Source: JBGOTP01 sp041476545
GTDB lineage: Bacteria > Acidobacteriota > Vicinamibacteria > Vicinamibacterales > CAVVIG01
DNA: 11,406 nt
Reading direction: 5' to 3'
Assembly: GCA_041476545.1 (NCBI GenBank)
Contig: JBGOTP010000153.1
Span: 1-11,406, forward strand
A program made the translations under genes and the position numbers. Positions 7,304-11,406 of this stretch are shown piece after piece. Under the pieces are notes generated by a model that saw only the letters and a program-made list of their open reading frames with translations, had not been told where the DNA came from and did no database searches. Each line of letters starts with the position of its first letter. Positions within the stretch are counted from its first letter, which is position 1.

Positions 7304-7597
7304 ATGGGCGAGGCGCTGGGAATGATCGAAACAAAAGGCCTGGTCGCGATGATCGAGGCCGCCGACGCGATGGTCAAGGCCGCCAAGGTCACGCTGGTCG
7401 GCTGGGAGAAGATTGGCGCCGGTTACGTCACGGCGATCGTGCGCGGCGACGTCGCGGCCGTGAAAGCGGCCACCGACGCAGGAGCGGCCGCCGCGCGCCG
7501 CGTCGGCGAGCTCGTGTCGGTCCACGTCATCCCCAGGCCGCACGCCAACCTCGAAGACGCGCTGCCGATCGGCAAGGCGACGAGCGGCAAGTCGTAG
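7304..7597 (+). CDS. BMC-H microcompartment shell protein
   Basis: This single-domain BMC protein forms the hexameric tiles of the shell facets. The 97-residue product shows the family pattern: MGEALGMIETKGLVAMIEAA at the N-terminus, LVGWEKIGAGYVTAIVRGD in the middle (pore-loop region KIGAG, residues 36-40), and DVAAVKAATDAGAAAA then SVHVIPRPH at the end. The length is typical of the CcmK/EutM/PduA class. The ATG is fixed by a strong AAGGAG. It is the only BMC-H gene in the window, whereas characterised PVM-type loci usually have two, so another may lie downstream. After the stop, a second frame stays open up to the next gene (see the entry at 7593-7661). Confidence 0.97.
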   Translation: MGEALGMIETKGLVAMIEAADAMVKAAKVTLVGWEKIGAGYVTAIVRGDVAAVKAATDAGAAAARRVGELVSVHVIPRPHANLEDALPIGKATSGKS

Positions 7598-7661
7598 GCA
7601 GACAGCTCCAGCAGCCGCTGATGTGAAGGCCGACGTGAAGGCTGCTCAAGCCCCATCATGA
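7593..7661 (+). other. Possible out-of-frame remnant of a BMC-H C-terminal tail
   Basis: The 60-bp gap after the BMC-H stop is open in one other frame that also runs back without a stop through the end of the BMC-H gene. It reads about RRQTAPAAADVKADVKAAQA then PS and a TGA at 7659-7661. That TGA overlaps the next ATG (7658) in the ATGA manner seen at 6326, 8267 and 10347. A single indel near 7580-7595 would give BMC-H an Ala/Lys-rich tail of about 23 residues and couple it to the next gene. It may instead be chance in GC-rich DNA. Confidence 0.35.
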
Positions 7662-7927
7662 TCCTGGGAAAAATCGTCGGGACGGTTGTGGCGACACGCA
7701 AGGATCCGCGGCTCTTCAGCAGCAAGCTCCTGGTGGTCCGGCCGATCGATCCGCGCGGGAAGGCGGAAGGCAGCTGCCTCGTCGCGGTCGACACGGTCGA
7801 CGCCGGCGTCGGCGAGACCGTGCTCATTGTCAGCGGCAGCTCGGCGCGCATGGCGTTCGGCATGAAAGACTGCCCCGTCGATGCCGTCGTCGTCGGCATC
7901 GTCGATCAGATCGAGATGAACGAGTGA
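7658..7927 (+). CDS. BMC-P shell vertex protein (EutN/CcmL family), first copy
   Basis: EutN/CcmL proteins form the pentamers that cap the vertices of the shell. The 89-residue product has the family pattern: MILGKIVGTVVATRKDPRL at the N-terminus, LLVVRPID, then a middle LVAVDTVDAGVGETVLIVSG and the C-terminal PVDAVVVGIVDQIEM. The phrase VDAGVGETVLIVSGSSAR matches the glycine turn and strand typical of the fold. It differs clearly from the other two copies here, especially in MILGK against MQ[LI]AR and in the 60-75 region (ARMAFGMKDC). No Shine-Dalgarno sequence is evident. Different pentamers in one locus are a hallmark of PVM-type BMCs. Confidence 0.95.
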   Translation: MILGKIVGTVVATRKDPRLFSSKLLVVRPIDPRGKAEGSCLVAVDTVDAGVGETVLIVSGSSARMAFGMKDCPVDAVVVGIVDQIEMNE

Positions 7928-7979
7928 ATGGCAAGGGTGCCCTTGGCTCTCAGCCCTTGGCCCTGACGAAGATGTTCCT
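7928..7979. repeat. Short palindrome and duplicated 9-mer between BMC-P genes
   Basis: The 52-bp gap contains caagggtgcccttg (7932-7945), a 6-bp inverted repeat with a 2-base centre. It also holds two copies of gcccttggc (7939-7947 and 7953-7961). Either second-arm copy could pair with caaggg, giving alternative small hairpins just before the GTG-started second BMC-P gene. No T-tract follows. Confidence 0.5.
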
Positions 7980-8270
7980 GTGCAACTAGCCCGAGTGATT
8001 GGCGACGTGGTCTCCACGCGGAAGGACGCGAACCTCGCGGGCGTGACCCTGCTCATCGTGCAGCCCCTTACACCCGATCATCAACCGGTGGGCCGGCCGC
8101 TCGTCGCGGCGGATTCGGTCGGCGCGGGTGTGGGCGAAGAAGTGTTCTTCGTCCGCGGCAAGGAGGCGAGCTTCCCTTTCTACCCGGTCGAAGTTCCTGT
8201 CGATGCCGGCATCGTGGGCATCGTGGATCACTGGGATATCGAATCTAAGGATGTAGGGGTTCGAGCATGA
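7980..8270 (+). CDS. BMC-P shell vertex protein (EutN/CcmL family), second copy
   Basis: The 96-residue product starts at a GTG (7980) and reads MQLARVIGDVVSTRKDANLA, the standard EutN/CcmL N-terminus. It continues with LLIVQPLTPD, VAADSVGAGVGEEVFFVRG and the C-terminal VPVDAGIVGIVDHWDI. An ATG at 7972 is in another frame and stops after a few codons, so the GTG is the best start. It is closest in pattern to the third copy (MQIARVIGTVVSTQK). The last codons (GVRA and stop) lie in a 25-bp sequence that recurs at 10002-10026, and the stop overlaps the following ATG (ATGA), so the 3' end was involved in a rearrangement or insertion. Confidence 0.95.
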   Translation: MQLARVIGDVVSTRKDANLAGVTLLIVQPLTPDHQPVGRPLVAADSVGAGVGEEVFFVRGKEASFPFYPVEVPVDAGIVGIVDHWDIESKDVGVRA

Positions 8271-8273
8271 AGA
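8249..8273 (+). repeat. 25-bp direct repeat, left copy
   Basis: The sequence spans the last codons of the second BMC-P gene and the start codon of the esterase gene. Its core ggggttcgagcatgaaga (8256-8273) recurs exactly at 10009-10026. Over 25 bp the copies differ at one base (8255 a against 10008 c). The pair brackets the esterase gene at a distance of 1753 bp. Confidence 0.9.
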
Positions 8274-9985
8274 ACCGTTCATATTCGCTTGCCATCCTGT
8301 TCGCCGCGACGGTCGTTGCGGGAGCGATGACCAGCATCGCCTTTGCGAAGCCACGATCGCAGACCCGCGGCGGCGCAAACACGAAGTTTGATATCTCGTA
8401 TGCTGCGTCCCTCGATCGGGGACCCATCACCGGCCGGATCTTTATCGTCGTTTCAAAGAACAATTCGAGCGAACCGCGCTTCCAGGCGGGTGGGTATCCT
8501 CGCTCGGTTCCATTCTTTGGTGTGGACGTGAACGCGCTGAAGCCGGGCGAGCCCGCCGCACTCGATGCCTCGGCGCCTGGCTTCCCCATCAACCTGAGCG
8601 AACTGCCGGCGGGGGACTACTACGTTCAAGCGGTGCTGAACGTGTACACCGAGGTCCATCGCAAAGACGGTCATGTGATTTGGGTGCATCTGGACCAGTG
8701 GGAAGGACAACACTGGCAGCAGTCTCCCGGCAACCTGGTCAGCGACGTTCAGCGCGTCCATCTTGATCCAGCGGCGGGTTTCAACGTGACGTTGACCCTC
8801 TCGAAAAAGATCCCGCCCGTCACCGTGCCACCCGATACCCCCTGGCTCGAGCACGTGAAGATGCAGAGCAAGATGCTGTCGGAATTCTGGGGCTGTCCGA
8901 TCTATCTCGGCGCGACGGTGCTGCTGCCGAAAGGTTACGAGGAGAATCGCGCGCGGAGCTACCCCGCGATCTATGTCCAGGGACACTTCGGTCTTGGGCC
9001 GCCATTGCCGTTCAGAGAGCAGGCCCCGCCAACGCCGGAAACGCCTGAACAGCGGCAGGCGCGCCTCGACCGGAGCGCGCGGGAAACCCCGTACGAGTTC
9101 TATCAATCGTGGACGTCGGACGACTTTCCGCGGATGATCGCGGTGTCGTTCCAGCATCCGACTCCCTATTACGACGACTCCTACGCCGTGAACTCCGTCA
9201 ACAACGGCCCGTATGCGAACGCCTTGCTGCAGGAGTTGATCCCGTATCTCGAAGCGCAGTTCCGGATCAGTCCACAGCCGTCTGCACGCGTGCTGACGGG
9301 CGGGTCCACGGGCGGATGGGAGGCGCTGGCGCTCCAGGTGCAGCACCCGAGGTTTTTCAGCGGCACGTGGGCGCTGTACCCCGATTCGGTCGATCTCCGC
9401 AGGTATCAAGTTGTGGACATCTACCGCGACGAGAACGCGTTCGAGATTCCCGCCGGCGATTGGGCACACCTGGACCGGCCGGCGTTGCGAAGCCGCGATG
9501 GTCAGGTAACGTTCACCATGCGCGAGCTGGGCCGCCTGGAAAGCGTACTTGGAAGCAAGAACCGTTCTGGCGAGGATTTGGCCGCCTATGACGCCGCATG
9601 GGGGCCCGTGGGTCCGGATGGCTATCCGCGCCCACTGTTGGACCGCCTGACGGGCACGATCGACAAGGACGTGGCCGCCTACATGCGCGACCACGGATTC
9701 GATCTCCGCTATTACCTCGAAAAGAACTGGGCCACGATCGGTCGAGATCTGGCAGGAAAAATTCATGTCTACGTCGGTGACATGGATGACTACTACTACA
9801 ACCTTGCGGTCTACTTGCTCGACGACTTTCTGAAGACGACCGAGGGTCCGCCCGCCGCGGCCACGTTCGAGTACGGACGTCCGATGAAGCCGCACGGGTG
9901 GCAACCCATGACCAATGCGGCCATGATTCGCATGATGGCAAGCCGGATCAATCAGACCGCGCCCGGCACGGTCACTTTTCGCTGA
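8267..9985 (+). CDS. Secreted esterase-like alpha/beta hydrolase
   Basis: The 572-residue protein has a cleavable-looking signal peptide (MKNRSYSLAILFAATVVAGA, then AFA, with cleavage after about residue 27). A beta-rich N-terminal region follows (about 40-180, Ig-like by composition), then a putative esterase domain (about 200-550) of the esterase D/Fes kind. The nucleophile elbow is GGSTGG with Ser347. Plausible acid and base partners are an Asp in GDMDDYYYN (504-512) and His543 in KPHGW. The substrate is unknown; a polysaccharide ester or peptide-like substrate is possible. Its export makes it an odd neighbour for shell genes, and a 25-bp direct repeat brackets it. A functional link is conceivable if it releases sugars from acylated polysaccharides. 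Its ATG overlaps the BMC-P stop. Confidence 0.85.
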   Translation: MKNRSYSLAILFAATVVAGAMTSIAFAKPRSQTRGGANTKFDISYAASLDRGPITGRIFIVVSKNNSSEPRFQAGGYPRSVPFFGVDVNALKPGEPAALDASAPGFPINLSELPAGDYYVQAVLNVYTEVHRKDGHVIWVHLDQWEGQHWQQSPGNLVSDVQRVHLDPAAGFNVTLTLSKKIPPVTVPPDTPWLEHVKMQSKMLSEFWGCPIYLGATVLLPKGYEENRARSYPAIYVQGHFGLGPPLPFREQAPPTPETPEQRQARLDRSARETPYEFYQSWTSDDFPRMIAVSFQHPTPYYDDSYAVNSVNNGPYANALLQELIPYLEAQFRISPQPSARVLTGGSTGGWEALALQVQHPRFFSGTWALYPDSVDLRRYQVVDIYRDENAFEIPAGDWAHLDRPALRSRDGQVTFTMRELGRLESVLGSKNRSGEDLAAYDAAWGPVGPDGYPRPLLDRLTGTIDKDVAAYMRDHGFDLRYYLEKNWATIGRDLAGKIHVYVGDMDDYYYNLAVYLLDDFLKTTEGPPAAATFEYGRPMKPHGWQPMTNAAMIRMMASRINQTAPGTVTFR

Positions 9986-10001
9986 GCGCCGCCGGGGAGG
10001 G

Positions 10002-10026
10002 GGATGTCGGGGTTCGAGCATGAAGA
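10002..10026 (+). repeat. 25-bp direct repeat, right copy
   Basis: This copy lies 16 bp after the esterase stop and matches the end of the second BMC-P gene plus the esterase start codon at 24 of 25 positions. The matching ATG at 10020 leads only into a short frame (MKSFLRLHAHL, then stop), so it looks like a remnant and not a gene start. The following stretch to 10109 holds no convincing gene. Confidence 0.9.
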
Positions 10027-10109
10027 GCTTTTTGAGGCTGCACGCCCACTTGTGATCGCGTGGCGCCGCCGGCCTTGCTGACGCGTAGGTTCTCGGACAG
10101 AATCGCCGA

Positions 10110-10350
10110 GTGACATTCGAGGTCGTCGGCGGGATCGAGCAAGTTCAAACTATTGCAGCAGGTCCGGGTGTCAAAGTTCGGTCGTTTCTTCGAAAGACGT
10201 ACGGTCGTGGGCGATGGCGGAAGATGAAGGGTGTCGCAACTGTGCGCCTTTCAAATGGAAATGTTCGTCGGGTGGAACTACATTAGGTACGAGGCTCACG
10301 GCATCGGCAAGCGGGACGTCAAGATCAAGGATTACCTGGATAAGCCATGA
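10110..10350 (+). pseudogene. Small conserved protein of unknown function, broken by a one-base insertion
   Basis: From a GTG at 10110 the frame reads VTFEVVGGIEQVQTIAAG, then LRKTYGRGRWRKMKGVATVR, then VRRVELH, and hits TAG at 10284-10286. If one base is dropped there (A10285), the frame continues WYEAHGIGKRDVKIKDYLDK to TGA at 10348-10350. The joined product of about 79 residues matches a small uncharacterised bacterial family that I recognise from its HWYEAHGIG and KIKxYL segments. Its repaired stop overlaps the next ATG (ATGA), which supports the frameshift reading. The first 57 codons alone would lack the best-conserved part. It may be true decay, a sequencing error or a recoding site. 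Base composition is less GC-rich than the BMC genes, consistent with transfer. Confidence 0.75.
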
Positions 10351-10583
10351 AACGCCCGGCGAAACAATTTGCGCTGTGCCTCGAGAATGCTGGCAACGAA
10401 GCCTCGCTGATCCTCGGCAAGGTCTATCGAATTCTGCCCGATCCGCGGGCAGCCAAGGACGATCTCGTGCGGATCGTCGACGAGAGCGGGGACGACTACC
10501 TGTTCGCCAAAACTCAGTTCGCTTTGGTCGACTTTCCGGAAGCCATAAGAAGGAAGATTCGCGCTCTTCAAAAGGCCAGCTGA
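10347..10583 (+). CDS. Small conserved hypothetical protein, partner of the upstream frameshifted gene
   Basis: The 78-residue product (MKRPAKQFALCLENAGNEAS, later KVYRILPDPRAAKDDLVRIV and DESGDDYLFAKTQFALVDFP) belongs to a small uncharacterised group that, from memory, often follows a gene of the HWYEAHGIG type. The pattern of a short beta-rich domain with DESGxDYLF is visible; no catalytic motif is evident. The ATG overlaps the repaired stop of the upstream gene by 4 bp. The two genes resemble a compact cassette such as a toxin-antitoxin pair, but the sequence does not prove that. They interrupt the BMC gene order between the second and third pentamer genes and have no obvious part in the compartment. 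Confidence 0.75.
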   Translation: MKRPAKQFALCLENAGNEASLILGKVYRILPDPRAAKDDLVRIVDESGDDYLFAKTQFALVDFPEAIRRKIRALQKAS

Positions 10584-10640
10584 AGACCACATCCACACAT
10601 CCTTAGATTCTTACATCCTCACATTCAAGGATTTCCTTCA
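10584..10640 (+). repeat. ACATCC-rich spacer
   Basis: The 57-bp gap before the third BMC-P gene carries acatcc at 10589, 10597 and 10613 and the variant acattc at 10621. Its AT content is higher than that of its surroundings. It may be another dispersed non-coding repeat. No Shine-Dalgarno consensus stands before the TTG start at 10641. Confidence 0.5.
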
Positions 10641-10919
10641 TTGCAGATAGCTCGCGTCATAGGTACCGTCGTCTCGACTCAAAAACACCGGAAGTTCGAT
10701 GGAGCGAAGCTGTTGCTCGTGCAGCCGCTCAATCTGGACGACACGCCGCGGGGGACAGCCTTGCTGGCTGTCGATGGCGTCGGCGCCGGTATCACCGAGA
10801 AAGTCCTGATCGTGCTCGAGGGACGGGCGGCTGGTGAAGCGATCGGACAGAAGGGCGCCCCCGTGGACGCGGCCATCGTGGGGATCGTCGATCAGGTGGA
10901 CATCGATGAACGTCTCTGA
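10641..10919 (+). CDS. BMC-P shell vertex protein (EutN/CcmL family), third copy
   Basis: The 92-residue product starts at a TTG (10641) and reads MQIARVIGTVVSTQKHRKF. It continues LLLVQPLNLDD, LLAVDGVGAGITEKVLIVLEG and ends with APVDAAIVGIVDQVDID, all standard for the pentameric vertex protein. A TTG start without a clear Shine-Dalgarno sequence predicts weak translation, which suits a component needed at 12 vertices only. It is most like the second copy and was probably its direct neighbour before the esterase and the two-gene cassette came between them. The next gene starts 14 bp before its stop, in another frame, so the two are translationally coupled. Confidence 0.95.
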   Translation: MQIARVIGTVVSTQKHRKFDGAKLLLVQPLNLDDTPRGTALLAVDGVGAGITEKVLIVLEGRAAGEAIGQKGAPVDAAIVGIVDQVDIDERL

Positions 10920-11148
10920 CGCCGAACTGCGCGCGCTCGTCCGCGAGGCTGTCGCCCGGCACCTCGGTGAAGGTATGACGGGCATGAAATCGGGCGTGAT
11001 GGCCGACGCTGACGTTGTAGGGTGTCGTGAGCATGCGAGCCATGGTCTGCTGTCGCTTGTCCGAGGCGCCGACGCCGGCGACGCCTGCCTGATCGAACCG
11101 GCCGTGCGCTGCAACCACTGCGGGTACTGCCAGTCGTATGGACACTAA
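10906..11148 (+). CDS. Small cysteine-motif protein with an encapsulation-peptide-like N-terminus
   Basis: I do not recognise a named family. From the ATG at 10906, which overlaps the third BMC-P gene by 14 bp, the product has 80 residues. The N-terminus SDAELRALVREAVARHLG (4-21) forms an amphipathic helix with Leu8, Leu11, Val12, Ala15, Val16 and Leu20 on one face, much like encapsulation peptides of BMC enzymes. A Gly/Met-rich linker (22-33) follows. The C-terminal part has Cys40, His43, His46 (CREHASH), Cys61, and then RCNHCGYCQSYGH with Cys69, Cys72 and Cys75 and a terminal His80. That is a plausible zinc or iron-sulfur site. Coupling to a shell gene suggests a lumen protein with a redox or structural role. 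The coding frame is well supported; the function is inference. Confidence 0.8.
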   Translation: MNVSDAELRALVREAVARHLGEGMTGMKSGVMADADVVGCREHASHGLLSLVRGADAGDACLIEPAVRCNHCGYCQSYGH

Positions 11149-11182
11149 GTTAATCCCTGGCGCCTTTTGAAGTGGCGTCGCT

Positions 11183-11255
11183 GTCAGCTCTCGGCTTTCT
11201 GCGCTCAGCGGGGCACGCGTGCTGCACGCTGATAGCGGAGAGCTGAAAGTTGAGC
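11183..11255. repeat. AGCTGA-type inverted repeat, copy D
   Basis: The 117-bp gap before the last gene holds a left arm with cagctctcggctttctgcgc and a right arm with gctgatagcggagagctgaa. Segment cagctctc (11185-11192) pairs exactly with gagagctg (11239-11246), and cgctcagcg lies opposite cgctgatagcg with small mismatches. The layout is the same as copies A and C, with TCAGCT units on the left and AGCTGA units on the right. The first 34 bases of the gap hold nothing I can name. Confidence 0.7.
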
Positions 11256-11265
11256 CGGATTGCCC

Positions 11266-11406
11266 ATGTCATCCATCTTCGTCACGCGCAAGCTGCCCTC
11301 CTCGGTTATCGCAAAACTCGAATCCGCGGGTGGCGTCGAGGTCTACCCGGGGGCGGGCAGAATTCCTCCCGATGAACTGCGCGCACGAGTAGCCGGCAAG
11401 GACGCG
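11266..11406 (+). CDS. D-2-hydroxyacid dehydrogenase-like protein, N-terminal part (3' truncated)
   Basis: The first 47 codons read MSSIFVTRKLPSSVIAKLES, then GVEVYPGAGRIPPDELRARV and AGKDA at the window edge. The start strand IFVTRKLP followed by a helix and PPDELRARVAG is the usual N-terminus of glyoxylate/hydroxypyruvate reductases and related D-2-hydroxyacid dehydrogenases. The NAD-binding and catalytic regions lie beyond the window, so substrate and activity cannot be judged. A repeat-filled gap separates it from the BMC genes. It may still belong to the pathway, for example by recycling NADH through reduction of a 2-oxoacid, but that is inference. Confidence 0.75.
   Translation, partial: MSSIFVTRKLPSSVIAKLESAGGVEVYPGAGRIPPDELRARVAGKDA

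Noticed and set aside
7932..7945. caagggtgcccttg as an intrinsic terminator
   Set aside because: The loop would be too small for the full stem, there is no T-tract, and it lies between two shell genes that should be co-transcribed.
8249..10026. An insertion sequence or transposon between the 25-bp repeats
   Set aside because: The only gene between them is an esterase. There is no transposase, integrase or terminal inverted repeat, so only a repeat-bounded segment is claimed.
10004..10081. A 25-codon ORF (MSGFEHEELFEAARPLVIAW and on) starting in the right direct repeat
   Set aside because: Very short, without a ribosome binding site or recognisable motif; most likely chance reading of repeat-derived DNA.
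10091..10110. ctcgg...ccgag inverted repeat just before the frameshifted gene as an operator
   Set aside because: A 5-bp stem with a 9-nt loop is expected by chance in GC-rich DNA and no regulator is nearby.

Overview
The window is GC-rich DNA with every confident gene on the + strand. It joins a housekeeping block to the start of a bacterial microcompartment (BMC) locus. The gene set (ftsH, folP, cdaA, cdaR/ybbR, glmM, pdxJ followed by a fuculose-phosphate-aldolase-type BMC) and the dispersed AGCTGA-type repeats suggest a member of the Acidobacteriota, perhaps Vicinamibacteria. That assignment is an inference from gene content and general familiarity; no marker gene here proves it.

Positions 1-5245 hold the housekeeping block: the C-terminal part of the FtsH protease, dihydropteroate synthase (folate), diadenylate cyclase CdaA with its YbbR-type partner, phosphoglucosamine mutase GlmM (UDP-GlcNAc precursor) and PdxJ (vitamin B6). 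From cdaA to pdxJ the genes overlap or abut, so they are probably one transcription unit. It places c-di-AMP synthesis next to the first committed step of cell-wall precursor supply.

Positions 5246-7255 are a transition. After a repeat-filled gap comes a chain of three tightly coupled genes: a membrane-anchored TPR protein, a membrane-anchored YHS-domain protein and a class II (fuculose-phosphate type) aldolase. The aldolase carries a long linker and a C-terminal amphipathic helix that looks like a BMC encapsulation peptide.

Positions 7256-11148 encode shell and accessory proteins: one BMC-H hexamer protein with a strong ribosome binding site, three different BMC-P (EutN/CcmL) pentamer proteins, and an 80-residue protein with an amphipathic N-terminus and a C-terminal CxxCxxC motif. 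Between the second and third BMC-P genes lies what looks like inserted material. It consists of a secreted esterase-like gene bounded by a 25-bp direct repeat (24/25 identical), then a small two-gene cassette whose first gene has a one-base frameshift. The window ends in the first 47 codons of a D-2-hydroxyacid dehydrogenase-like gene.

The working model is that a sugar phosphate (fuculose- or rhamnulose-1-phosphate type) is cleaved inside the shell to DHAP and lactaldehyde, as known for the PVM-type BMC of Planctomycetes and Verrucomicrobia. The aldehyde dehydrogenase, PduL and kinase expected for such a pathway are not in this window.
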